Assembly (NCBI GenBank): GCA_900258555.1
Contig: LT984854.1
Coordinates: forward strand, 1,442,224-1,493,588
Reading direction: 5' to 3'
Length of the DNA stretch: 51,365 bases
Source of the DNA: an uncultured Desulfobacterium sp.
Lineage (GTDB): Bacteria; Desulfobacterota; DSM-4660; Desulfatiglandales; Desulfatiglandaceae
This document shows positions 1-7,268 of the stretch, piece by piece. Each line of letters begins with the position of its first letter. Within the stretch, counting starts at the first letter, position 1. The position numbers and the translations under genes are program-made. The notes beneath the pieces are model-generated. The model saw nothing but the letters and a program-made list of their open reading frames with translations, was not told the origin of the DNA and made no database searches.

Positions 1-236
1 TCAACAACATTAAAATGTTGAAAGTATTCTTCAACGCTGTCAATTGGAAGAACCTCTTCGGTGAAAGACTTATTCCCGACCTTTTTGGTACGTCTGGTTA
101 TGCGATATTTGTAACGAACAGCAGAATAGATCTGACCGATCCAACCTGCATATCTGTCGCTTGCAGTACCTATAAATAGATTGGGAAACAGATCGCGGAA
201 CAGAAAGCCGTCAATTCTTGAAGTTGTATCTGACAT
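1..236 (-). CDS. DUF72 (YecE-like) protein, N-terminal part only
   Basis: Reading the minus strand from the ATG at 236 gives a continuous frame that leaves the window at position 1, so only about 78 N-terminal residues are visible. The segment FIGTASDRYAGWIGQIYS and the following basic stretch ending in EEVLPIDSVEEYF are typical of the start of DUF72/YecE proteins, a TIM-barrel family of unknown function. The gene follows the broken molybdopterin oxidoreductase gene at 289-2761 on the same strand, with about 50 bp between them. That gap contains a 7-bp inverted repeat (245-251 with 273-279), too weak to call a terminator. Family assignment is from memory of the conserved N-terminus; function is unknown. 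Confidence 0.7.
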   Translation of the reverse strand, partial: MSDTTSRIDGFLFRDLFPNLFIGTASDRYAGWIGQIYSAVRYKYRITRRTKKVGNKSFTEEVLPIDSVEEYFQHFNVV

Positions 237-2367
237 TTTTAAAACTCATGAGACAGAATCCAGTATCCAGAATCATGAGCGCGATAAACTATGACTTTTT
301 TACCTGGCACAAAAGCGCCTTGAACACCGGGAACCCGGACAAGGGGTCGCGGTTTTTGTCATCGGTCAGGATGTTTACATTACTGTCTCTCCAGCCCTCG
401 GCCTGGATAGGCGTTCCTCCCCCCTGATTGACCTCAACTACACCAGCCAGGATATCCTCTGTGACATGCGCAGTAAATATGGCCTCTCCTCGTTCTGTAA
501 CTACAATGACCCTATCTCCGGTGACGATGCCTCGCGGCCCTGCATCTTCCTTGTGGATCAGGACTTCCGCATTGGGTTGCAGCTTCAATAGCCCAGGGAT
601 ATTAAGGTGCTGGCTCCTGAATGATGACTGTAGACGAGCGCCCGTGGTAAGGGTCAAGGGATAGTCTTTGAACATTTCCGTGTTATCCGGACCTTCGGTC
701 ATGTTTTTATACACAGGAAAGGGGCTGTAGCCCGCCTTTTCTATCAAAGATGATCTGATTTCCCATTTGCCCGAAGGGGTGGAAAACCCGGGTTTACCGT
801 CCCTGCGGAGTTTTCCTGTAAGCCATTTTTTTTCTTCATAGGGCTTAGCGGCATCCTGATAAAGAGGGATCGGCCCGTGTTCCGAACGTGTTTTAAATTC
901 CTCAAAATCAATGGGCAGATCCTGTATCAGATACTCAACCATGCCGTCCTCGCTCTGTGGATAATAATGTCCGTATCCGAGCCTTTCAGCGAGCGAGGCA
1001 TATATCAGGTAACTGCTTTTCGCCTCGCCGATGGGTTCAATGACCTTTTTCCTGTATTGGGTTGCGAACTGGTACGGACCAGCATTCTGGTAACAGCACA
1101 GGGATGACATCTCATAATATGTGGTTGCAGGCAGCACAATATCCGCAAAGCAGGCGTCCGCATTCAGGAAGATATCTACACAGACCTGATAATCAAGGAC
1201 TGAAAGGGCCTTTTTAAAAATGGGCGTAAGGGGAAAGCTTGTGAGGATTGAGGCCCCTCCTATCAACAAAAATCTGATCTTATATGGGTCTCCATCCAGC
1301 ACTGATCCGGGAAACTCCATAAACTGTGCGCTGTTGGTCAGTTGAAAATAAAAGGGGTATTTGTCTGCTCCAATTGGCGCAACAGCGGCCGGGAATTGCA
1401 CATCAGGTTTTTTAAAAGGAACGGCAAGGGGCATTTGAATACGCTGCCCGCCCGCAACGTCAAGATGACCTGTCAACGCCCACAGGGTCAGAAGCATACG
1501 GATGGTCTGAACCCCGATATTGGAATATTCAAGGCCCGTATAACTTAAAAACGAAATGTTTCCAGTGGATGACATAATACCGGCCAGTTCCTCAATCATG
1601 GATTTGGGAACACGAGTTATGCCTTCGACCACCTCAGGGGTAAAGCGCGTTACATACTCTTTAAGTTCATCAAAGCCCTGGCAAAAGTCACGGCCAAAAT
1701 CATGATCTACAGCCCCCTTATTGAAACATTGTAGGAGTATGCCGTAGATAAGCGCCATATCAGTCCCCGGCCGGATGGGCGCCCACAGGTCCGCATCCCG
1801 GGCGACTGTAGTTTTTAGGGGATCAATGACAACTATCTTTGCCCCCCTTTTTTTCGCCTCCATTAGCCTGATCATGTCTGTTAGCGGGGAGTCAGTAGCA
1901 GGATTCGTGCCCCAGACAAATATTACATCCGCATGTTCCATATCCGAAACCAATGCGCCCATTGGGGCGCCGAAGGTGGAAATGGGGGCCAGGACCCCAT
2001 AAGAGATATAGCAAAGGCTCCCCACTGAAAAGGCGTTGGGAGAACCCAGGGGCATAAAAAGGGAGTTTCCAACTGAAAACCCCTTTGTCTTGGGTGTAAA
2101 CATCCGCCGGATGGATTCCTCGAAATTTCCCCTGCCGATAAAGGAGGCGATGCACTCAGGCCCGTATTGATCCTTTAGGTCCAATACCTTGCCGGCGATC
2201 TCATCCAGGGCCTGATCCCATGATATCGCCTCAAAATCAAGACTACCCTTTGGTCCCTTCCTCTTAAGAGGTCTGGTCAACCGGTCCGGCGAATAGACGA
2301 TCTCCGGGCCATGAAGCCCGCGTACGCAAGGGACGCCCTGGATGTGTCCCTTCCAGGGGTGAATCCC

Positions 2368-2683
2368 TTTAATGTCCCTTTCAGGGATGGTTGAAATCCC
2401 TCGCCTTTAGGCGAAGAAAAGTTAATACATGTCGCTATGCGACGTTATCAACTGGGTGCCCATACCAAAACAGACCTCAAAGTCCACCAAATCTGGCTTC
2501 ACAAATATCTGAAGCGCGGAATGGCTGGTGCGGTGGCGATACGGACTCGTGATGTTTTGCACGGACGAAATGATCCAGCAATATTTTCAAAAGCAAGAAG
2601 GGGAGCCGATTCCTGATGATAGTCGATTTGAAATCGACCCCTCATAAAACCCCTCGACTTATAGTCGAGGGTGGTTTAGTTTT
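2368..2683 (+). mobile_element. 316-bp non-autonomous IS200/IS605-type element, copy 1
   Basis: This 316-bp stretch recurs, apparently without any base change, in opposite orientation at 23738-24053. It has subterminal hairpins like IS200/IS605 ends: 2401-2414 (5-bp stem, loop TTTA) on the left, and 2651-2671 (9-bp stem) plus 2622-2638 (8-bp stem) on the right. Inside is the start and end of a Y1 transposase gene joined across an internal deletion. It lies within the molybdopterin oxidoreductase gene. Excising 313 bp restores that reading frame, with a TTT shared by both junctions, so the outer limits are uncertain by up to 3 bp. No larger target duplication is seen, which fits the family's mechanism. 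It would need a TnpA supplied in trans. Confidence 0.9.
2437..2647 (+). pseudogene. tnpA: TnpA (IS200 Y1 transposase) remnant with internal deletion
   Basis: The ATG at 2437 starts MRRYQLGAHTKTDLKVH, a typical IS200-family TnpA N-terminus, and stays recognisable for about 40 residues. Then it shifts frame. In the next frame the family's C-terminus appears (CTDEMIQQYFQKQEGEP, ending at TAA 2645-2647). The C-terminal piece keeps the Y-x3-Q spacing of the catalytic tyrosine helix. The missing middle would hold the metal-binding HUH histidines, so no active enzyme can be made. An intact family member is about 130-150 residues; here only about 70 codons remain. Confidence 0.85.
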
Positions 2684-2764
2684 ATCGTCTTCCAGGCTGA
2701 TCTCAACCCCGCAGCCAGCAGGGCAGATCCCGCAAATACCTTTTTCTGTGCGTTTTGCCATTAT

Positions 2765-3205
2765 CTATTGCTCCAGTATATCTTTCCACAAGTTCCGGGT
2801 CATATTAACAATCATCCTCCGCTGCGATTCGTTAAGCTGGCAGAATGGCGAGTTGTCAAATGTCGTGTCGCGGTTTTCAACTATCAGCACCATTGCATCC
2901 TTAGTCAAGGTGTGGTTATGCCAGACAGCCTTTTTGACATTATAGATTTTTAACGGCTGCATAACCTCAGCAAAGAATCCTGTCACATTTTGATCCCCAT
3001 CGCCAATAAACAATATGCAACTGCCGCGCAGCAGAACAAAGATCTCATCGGTTTCGTTATGGCGCTGCAAGGCTGTAAGATTTTGGGGCAACAGGTCGTC
3101 GCTGTAGTTTAATACAGCCACTCGCCAGGCCCCATAGTCAACCACAGGGCTATAACCTTCTTTTCCATATTCACGTATTTCAAGCAATTTTTCAGAAATA
3201 GCCAT
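2765..3205 (-). CDS. cupin-domain protein
   Basis: This is a small single-domain protein of 146 residues. A cupin-like signature is visible in the middle: QRHNETDEIFVLLRGS supplies the first half (His and acidic metal ligands), and PLKIYNVKKAVWHNHT supplies the second with a His. A Shine-Dalgarno GGAGG lies just upstream of the ATG. It ends 3 bp before the start of the disrupted molybdopterin oxidoreductase gene, so the two were probably co-transcribed. Cupins of this type bind a metal and often a small ligand or sugar acid; the actual ligand or reaction cannot be read from the sequence. Confidence 0.75.
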   Translation of the reverse strand: MAISEKLLEIREYGKEGYSPVVDYGAWRVAVLNYSDDLLPQNLTALQRHNETDEIFVLLRGSCILFIGDGDQNVTGFFAEVMQPLKIYNVKKAVWHNHTLTKDAMVLIVENRDTTFDNSPFCQLNESQRRMIVNMTRNLWKDILEQ

Positions 3206-3315
3206 GAATCATTCCTCCATCCAATAAAGCAAAAAGAGTCTGTCCCCTATTCTCTATTCTTAACTACGTATAAATACCAGATAGCTGCTGTTTCGAGTAA
3301 GAGAAGGTTTGAAAT

Positions 3316-3377
3316 GGTAACCTTGCCGCTTCAGCGCCTCCGAGCTTTTCGGCCTAGGCTTAATGCGGTTGTTAGCT
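3316..3377 (-). other. attC-like imperfect palindrome directly after the toxin gene
   Basis: Read on the minus strand, the toxin stop codon TAA lies inside GCTAACAACCGCATTAAGCC. About 20 bases later comes GCGCTGAAGCGGCAAGG, which is partly complementary to the first arm, and the stretch ends with GGTTACC. The layout (stop codon within the left core, two mismatched arms, about 60 bp in total) resembles a recombination site of an integron gene cassette. The cores only partly match RYYYAAC and GTTRRRY, and no second such site or integrase gene is visible, so this may be a decayed site or a chance hairpin or terminator. Confidence 0.3.
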
Positions 3378-3800
3378 ATTATTTTTTAATGATTCTAAAA
3401 CGTTAATAAATTCCTTGGGCTCAAAAACTGGCAATTTCGAGTTTTTGAAATCGTCTATATTTCTTGTCACTATATATTTTGCCCCTGCATGGCAAGCTGC
3501 CTCATACAAAACTGCGTCTTCAAAATCTGGGAATTTTGATGCTGCTGCATTTTCAAGTATCACACGATTTACAGGGGCAATAACGAAAAGCGAAAGTAGG
3601 GATTGGATATGTTTTGAAGCGGCCTGAGGACCGAGAGCTTTTGTAGTGAGATAATGAATAGTGGTAACTGTTGTGGCACAAATAAACCCTATAATTTCAG
3701 ACCGTTCTACCTTGGACAATAATATTGCCGCGTCGCTTGAAAATGGCTCCCTGTCCAAGAAAACGTCTAAAATGACATTGGTGTCAAATAGGGTTTTCAT
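3372..3800 (-). CDS. PIN-domain toxin (VapC-like ribonuclease)
   Basis: This 142-residue protein has the PIN-domain layout. DTNVILD at residues 6-12 carries the first acidic metal ligand, an acidic residue follows near residue 42 in the helix, and FPDFEDAVLYEAA near residue 90 and TRNIDDF near residue 114 supply the remaining Asp/Glu residues of the active site. Members cut RNA, often tRNA, in a Mg-dependent way and are held inactive by the paired antitoxin. The start overlaps the antitoxin stop by ATGA (3797-3800), the usual arrangement for translational coupling. It belongs to the PIN group paired with DUF6364-type antitoxins. The target RNA is unknown. Confidence 0.85.
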   Translation of the reverse strand: MKTLFDTNVILDVFLDREPFSSDAAILLSKVERSEIIGFICATTVTTIHYLTTKALGPQAASKHIQSLLSLFVIAPVNRVILENAAASKFPDFEDAVLYEAACHAGAKYIVTRNIDDFKNSKLPVFEPKEFINVLESLKNNS

Positions 3801-4039
3801 AAGTATTTTTCTTCCAAATATTTTTTATAATCTTTTTCGTCTATTTGTTTCCCTTTAAGTATACCCTTTAATGATCTCACCGTTGGAGTGAGGGGGTCTT
3901 CTCTGTTTATCTTTTCATTTTTAATAATTTCAAATAGATCGGCAACAATGCGTGAAACTGATTTTCCGGTTTTAACGGAATATTCTTTTGCCGATTCAAT
4001 TAAATTCTCGTCCATCCTTAAGGTCAATTTCGTGATCAT
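3797..4039 (-). CDS. antitoxin of the DUF6364 / ribbon-helix-helix type
   Basis: This is an 80-residue protein. Its N-terminus (KLTLRMDENLIESAKEYS, then GKSVSRIVADLFEII) has the strand-helix-helix pattern of a ribbon-helix-helix DNA-binding domain. The C-terminal half is charged and would bind the toxin. The ATG at 4039 has a strong AGGAGG site upstream. The toxin start overlaps the last codons. As in other type II systems it should neutralise the PIN toxin and repress its own promoter, and the inverted repeat at 4055-4085 is the likely operator. Confidence 0.85.
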   Translation of the reverse strand: MITKLTLRMDENLIESAKEYSVKTGKSVSRIVADLFEIIKNEKINREDPLTPTVRSLKGILKGKQIDEKDYKKYLEEKYL

Positions 4040-4054
4040 GGCAACCCTCCTGTT

Positions 4055-4103
4055 TGACGTATCTGATAATAATATTTATACGTCACGAATACGAAAGAGT
4101 CAA
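4055..4103 (-). promoter_or_regulatory. promoter and operator of the toxin-antitoxin pair
   Basis: On the minus strand, TTGACT (4098-4103) and TATAAA (4075-4080) are separated by exactly 17 bp, a near-consensus sigma-70 promoter reading into the antitoxin. An 8-bp perfect inverted repeat, TGACGTAT/ATACGTCA (4055-4062 and 4078-4085), overlaps the -10 box and the start region, where repressor binding would block transcription. Autorepression is inferred from the family. Confidence 0.75.
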
Positions 4104-4153
4104 TCGTTGTTTCTACTGCTTGGCGTATCCCAATGTCATTTTTTTTGTTGCCA

Positions 4154-4212
4154 TCAGAGATAAACCTCCTTTGGCCATGATGCTTTCCTGCAAGACCCCC
4201 AAAGCCTATTAA
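4154..4212 (-). pseudogene. 3' end of a radical-SAM gene, left of the IS insertion
   Basis: Read on the minus strand across the IS junction, the frame from 6291 onwards (ending NEYSLNYIN) continues here as RLWGSCRKASWPKEVYL and a TGA stop at 4154-4156. The join is in frame once one copy of the ATTAA duplication is removed. This C-terminal pattern (aromatic-rich, YI, then W and PxE) resembles the end of HemN- or B12-binding-type radical-SAM proteins. The IS therefore cut off the last 20 or so codons. Confidence 0.6.
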
Positions 4213-4227
4213 CACCGATTTTCGCAG
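4213..4227 (+). repeat. left terminal inverted repeat of the IS
   Basis: The 15 bases CACCGATTTTCGCAG are repeated in inverse at 6276-6290 without mismatch. They lie directly inside the ATTAA target duplication and are the presumed transposase binding and cleavage site. Confidence 0.9.
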
Positions 4228-4477
4228 TGAGCAATTGATATAAGAAAAACCGAATGGCCGAAAGGGCAAGTGCCCAAAAAAACAGGCCTTTTGCCGTGGC
4301 GTTCAGTCTCCTATATTATATGCTATGACTGTTAAGATTGTTGTCATGGCAATATAAAACATAAGCGAGCGATTCATTATCTTCTGCAAATGACATCAAA
4401 TATCCATATAGTAAAGCATCCTAGGATTATTGAGAGAAAAAAAGTATTTTTTCAAATTATGTTTTATGCTTTTATTG

Positions 4478-4506
4478 TTGACATTTTAAACGCCACTAAA
4501 TATAAT
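4478..4506 (+). promoter_or_regulatory. perfect-consensus sigma-70 promoter of the transposase
   Basis: TTGACA (4478-4483), a 17-bp spacer and TATAAT (4501-4506) match both consensus hexamers exactly. Transcription would begin near 4513, which is the first base of the most plausible start codon, so the mRNA may be leaderless. Confidence 0.8.
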
Positions 4507-4512
4507 GGCCGC

Positions 4513-6231
4513 ATGTCTGATGATAAGTTCTTCACACATCCCGTGCATGATTGGCAACGCCGATATGAGGCGCTGCGGGCCTCTTTCGTTGACCGGTTGC
4601 CTGCCGGTATTGTTGGCGACCGCTTTGGGTACTCGAAAAATTATGTCCTCCTGCTGCGTCATTTATTCATGCAAGGAAAAATCGATTTTTCCGAGCCTGT
4701 GCCTGAAGGTAAATTAGCCCGTCGAGCAGTTTCCACTGAAGTAAGACAGAAAATCAGAAATTGGCGGGAGAATAATCTTTCTGCAGGACAAATCGCTGAA
4801 TGCTTATCCGAAGATGGCATCGAGATATCCGTCCGTACCGTTGAACGTGTTCTGCGAGAAGAAGGCTTCCCAAAACTGCCTAGACGCTCACGTCTAAAGA
4901 TGGCAATGACTGTCAAAGGGGCGCATATCCCCGATAAGTCCAAGGTGATTACCGCAGGGGATATGGACGGCCAAAGGATACAGTCTCCATCTGCCGGCCT
5001 CTTTGTTTTTGCTCCCTTTCTCGCCCAGTTGGATATTGATGGCATCGTTGGCTCCGCGGGCTTGCCAGGCAGTAAGGTTATTCCAGCCAAGAATTATTTA
5101 TCGTCCTTTTTGGCTCTCAAACTCTTAGGGACGGAACGATATGCACATGTTGGGGATCACTCATTTGATCCCGGCTTAGGCCTTTTTGCCGGGCTCAACG
5201 TGCTTCCCAAATGTACGGCCATGTCCACGTATTCTTACTCGTTGGATGAAGTTCACATCCTGCGCCTGCAGGAAGCCTTTGTAAGACAAGGCAAGCGGCT
5301 GGGTCTCTATGACGGCAATATGATCAATCTGGATTTTCATACAGTCCCTCATTATGGTGATGAATCAGAACTGGAGAAACATTGGGCCGGGGCTCGGGGC
5401 AAAGTGATGAAAGGCGCTCTCACCCTGTTTGCCCAGGACGCAGAAACCAAATTGATGCTCTATACGGCCGCTGATATTAAACGCTCTGAGGCCGATGATC
5501 AGGTGCTTTCATTTCTGTCTTTTTGGCGGAAGATACATCGGGGTATAAAACCTACACTTGTGTTTGACTCGAAGTTTACCGGCTATGATCAACTCTCTGA
5601 GCTTAACATTCAAAATATAAAGTTCTTAACCCTTCGCAGACGAGGAAAAGCCCTCATAAAAAGTCTGGATAGCATAGGTCCCTGGAAACGCATTCATATC
5701 CCCCATCCAAAGCGCAAATTTCCCGATCCTCTTGTCCATGAATCCAGCATCACCCTGCGCAATTACAAAGGGAGCTTGCGTCAGGTCGTGGTAAAAGGCA
5801 ATGGGCATGAAAAGCCTGCTTTTCTGATTTCCAATGACTTTGATATGCCTTTGGAGCTGATGGTCGGCAACTATGCACGCAGATGGCGTGTAGAGAATGG
5901 CATTTCCGAGGATGTTAAATTCTTCCATCTCAATGCCTTATCTTCACCTATTCTGATCAAGGTCCACTTCGATGTGGTAATGACCATGATAGCCGACACC
6001 CTTTACAGCATGCTGGCCCGCAAGTTGCGAGGTTTTGAAGACTGTGAGGCCCATAAAATCTACCGTCACTTTATAAAGGGTAAAGGAACCATCATGGTGG
6101 AAAACGGGGTCGTCAATGTAATTTATCCTCGCAGAGCCCATAACCCCATTCTCCGGGCGGTCCCTTGGGATAATCTGCCGTGTCTCATTCCCGCTCTTGG
6201 AAATGCTAAATTGAGGCTCAGTTTCCTGTGA
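4513..6231 (+). CDS. IS4-superfamily DDE transposase
   Basis: Starting at the ATG at 4513 the product is 572 residues. The open frame extends back to 4390, but that region contains the promoter. The N-terminal third has helix-turn-helix features (IVGDRFGYSKNYVLLLRHLF, then SAGQIAECLSEDGIEISVRTVERVL) for binding the ends. The catalytic RNase-H fold follows: first Asp in NLDFHTVPHYGD, second Asp in LVFDSKFTGYDQ, and the Glu within YARRWRVENGISEDVK, an exact Y-2-R-3-E-6-K signature of IS4 relatives. The frame is intact and the ends are intact, so the element may still be mobile. No ribosome binding site precedes the ATG. Confidence 0.88.
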   Translation: MSDDKFFTHPVHDWQRRYEALRASFVDRLPAGIVGDRFGYSKNYVLLLRHLFMQGKIDFSEPVPEGKLARRAVSTEVRQKIRNWRENNLSAGQIAECLSEDGIEISVRTVERVLREEGFPKLPRRSRLKMAMTVKGAHIPDKSKVITAGDMDGQRIQSPSAGLFVFAPFLAQLDIDGIVGSAGLPGSKVIPAKNYLSSFLALKLLGTERYAHVGDHSFDPGLGLFAGLNVLPKCTAMSTYSYSLDEVHILRLQEAFVRQGKRLGLYDGNMINLDFHTVPHYGDESELEKHWAGARGKVMKGALTLFAQDAETKLMLYTAADIKRSEADDQVLSFLSFWRKIHRGIKPTLVFDSKFTGYDQLSELNIQNIKFLTLRRRGKALIKSLDSIGPWKRIHIPHPKRKFPDPLVHESSITLRNYKGSLRQVVVKGNGHEKPAFLISNDFDMPLELMVGNYARRWRVENGISEDVKFFHLNALSSPILIKVHFDVVMTMIADTLYSMLARKLRGFEDCEAHKIYRHFIKGKGTIMVENGVVNVIYPRRAHNPILRAVPWDNLPCLIPALGNAKLRLSFL

Positions 6232-6275
6232 AAGATGCACCATTTAACTCTTATATTTCTGTGACGGTTATAGCT

Positions 6276-6290
6276 CTGCGAAAATCGGTG
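6276..6290 (-). repeat. right terminal inverted repeat of the IS
   Basis: This is the exact inverse of 4213-4227, followed directly by the second ATTAA of the target duplication. Confidence 0.9.
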
Positions 6291-6512
6291 ATTAATATAA
6301 TTAAGGCTATATTCATTTTGCAGGCGATGTATCCAATAGGCCCCTGAGTTAGTCACCTGATAGCCGCCATTCCATTTTTCAATCATGCCGGCCAGATGAA
6401 ATGGTCTAATTATATTGTGAAAGCGTGATTCTAAGGAATATTCCTTGCCAGCATGGTCGCTGTCGGGTCTCAGGCGGATATGACGTCCACTCCCTGAGAT
6501 CTCAGGGCCGCC
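6291..6512 (-). pseudogene. radical-SAM gene fragment, right of the IS insertion
   Basis: On the minus strand, the frame reads through RHIRLRPDSDHAGKEYS, then FHLAGMIEKWNGGYQVTNSG and YWIHRLQNEYSLNYIN up to the IS edge, and joins the segment at 4154-4212. The pattern resembles the C-terminal end of HemN-like or B12-binding radical-SAM enzymes, but the CxxxCxxC cluster region is absent. Further upstream this frame stops and a different gene remnant begins, so the N-terminal part had been lost by a separate rearrangement. The right limit is approximate. Assignment rests on the C-terminal pattern alone. Confidence 0.5.
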
Positions 6513-6731
6513 TCATGTTTCATCGCCTCGTCCAATTTTATCCCTTTTATCTCGTGGATGTCGTCAAAGGTCAGTCCCGCCTTTATCAGTGTCTCCCTTA
6601 AGATCATCCTGGCGCTGATATCACCGCTGGTGGCGATGCGTTTTCCTTTGAGGTCTGAGATGTTTTTGATATCGCTTTTCTGGTCCGCATGCAGCCCGCA
6701 CCTTGTGCCCGTATGTGCTCTTCGTTATGTC
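6470..6731 (-). pseudogene. fragment of a periplasmic substrate-binding protein gene
   Basis: A short minus-strand frame ending at TGA 6470-6472 reads GLHADQKSDIKNISDLKGK, then RIATSGDISARMILRETLIKAG. The DLKGKRIA pattern is the hallmark of NMT1/TAXI/phosphonate-type solute-binding proteins. There is no start codon, signal peptide or second lobe. Just upstream (about 6735-6790) another open stretch has a ribosome binding site and begins MGMNYKDDRNSILGDP, in a different frame, and I cannot identify it. The stretch 6300-6809 therefore holds pieces of at least two and perhaps three unrelated genes and no intact one. Confidence 0.5.
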
Positions 6732-6809
6732 TTAAGGGATCACCAAGTATGCTGTTGCGATCATCTTTGTAATTCATGCCCATTTCATCTCCAAATATGT
6801 AAAAGCAAT

Positions 6810-7247
6810 CTAAGTTGGGTCATTTTCAACACCTTGTGCGGCAAGGGCCTTAATGGCTGCTTCATAGGGAAGGAGAACACATGAATGCCTGCTTTTGTGA
6901 GCCCTGACCGGTGCAAACATGGTGTAGTCTGGGGGGAAGGGATGGTCATCATCAGATGACTTAAGCGCCTCTTTCAGTGCGTCATATATTTCTTTAAGCC
7001 CATGTGCGTCAAGCCCGGCGGCCAGCGATGCCAGATGTGCGGCAGACGCCTTGCACAGCAGACAGCCGCGAACTTGATGGGCAATTTTAACAATGCTGTT
7101 TCCTTTACACTTGATTTCTATGGTAACCATGTCTCCGCACAAAGGATTACTCAATCTGACACTGATGTCAGCGTTTGAGAGTGGTCTTTCATGTGTCTTG
7201 TCTTTCGCCCAGGTTATAATGGGATCGGCGTACAGGTCGTCTTTCAT
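6810..7247 (-). CDS. sufU: SufU/IscU-type Fe-S cluster scaffold
   Basis: A 145-residue NifU N-terminal-type scaffold on which [2Fe-2S]/[4Fe-4S] clusters are built, or a zinc-bound sulfur acceptor for SufS. The three ligand cysteines are present: NPLCGD (Cys37), GCLLCKAS (Cys62, with Cys65) and RHSCVLLP (Cys123). The insertion of about 20 residues between the second and third Cys is the SufU pattern. I chose the ATG at 7247 because AAGGAGA lies 9 bp upstream; a TTG at 7268 would add seven residues containing that site. It follows sufS by about 20 bp. With the very high Fe-S demand of the neighbouring HdrA genes, a local assembly pair makes sense, although a housekeeping system probably exists elsewhere. 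Confidence 0.88.
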   Translation of the reverse strand: MKDDLYADPIITWAKDKTHERPLSNADISVRLSNPLCGDMVTIEIKCKGNSIVKIAHQVRGCLLCKASAAHLASLAAGLDAHGLKEIYDALKEALKSSDDDHPFPPDYTMFAPVRAHKSRHSCVLLPYEAAIKALAAQGVENDPT

Positions 7248-7268
7248 CCAGAACAATCTCCTTTGCAA

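Larger units (their letters stand above)
289..2761 (-). pseudogene. molybdopterin oxidoreductase (DMSO-reductase family), disrupted by a 316-bp element
   Basis: The ATG at 2761 opens with a [4Fe-4S] ligand motif (ICGICPAGCG), then the frame runs into the inserted element at 2368-2683 and stops after about 20 more codons. The remainder (2367 to 289) continues with GVPCVRG, the fourth cysteine ligand, and a full MopB body: WGTNPATDSP cofactor region, a RPGTDMALIYG segment and a C-terminal molybdopterin-dinucleotide domain. Removing 313 bp (the element minus a shared TTT) rejoins EDDK to GIHPWKG in frame and gives an intact 719-codon gene, so the break is recent or the element is the only lesion. 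The downstream half has no good start and would lack three cluster ligands. The cupin gene ends 3 bp upstream of the start, which suggests one operon. Substrate is unknown; overall layout is like acetylene hydratase, thiosulfate reductase or formate dehydrogenase relatives. Confidence 0.85.
4213..6290 (+). mobile_element. complete IS4-like insertion sequence (2078 bp)
   Basis: The element is bounded by a perfect 15-bp terminal inverted repeat, CACCGATTTTCGCAG (4213-4227) and its complement (6276-6290). The flanks show a 5-bp direct repeat ATTAA (4208-4212 and 6291-6295), a target duplication. It carries one transposase gene. Removing the element and one ATTAA restores a continuous radical-SAM C-terminus, which confirms the boundaries independently. 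The Y-2-R-3-E-6-K signature in the transposase puts it in the IS4 superfamily; length and single ORF would suit an IS1634-like or unclassified group. Confidence 0.9.

Noticed and set aside
245-279. Inverted repeat between the DUF72 and molybdopterin oxidoreductase genes as a terminator
   Set aside because: The 7-bp arms are 21 bases apart and no run of T follows in the right place.
4036-4269. 77-residue open frame on the minus strand upstream of the antitoxin
   Set aside because: It runs over the left IS terminal repeat and the radical-SAM remnant in a different frame and covers the antitoxin promoter and operator; no ribosome binding site or family pattern.
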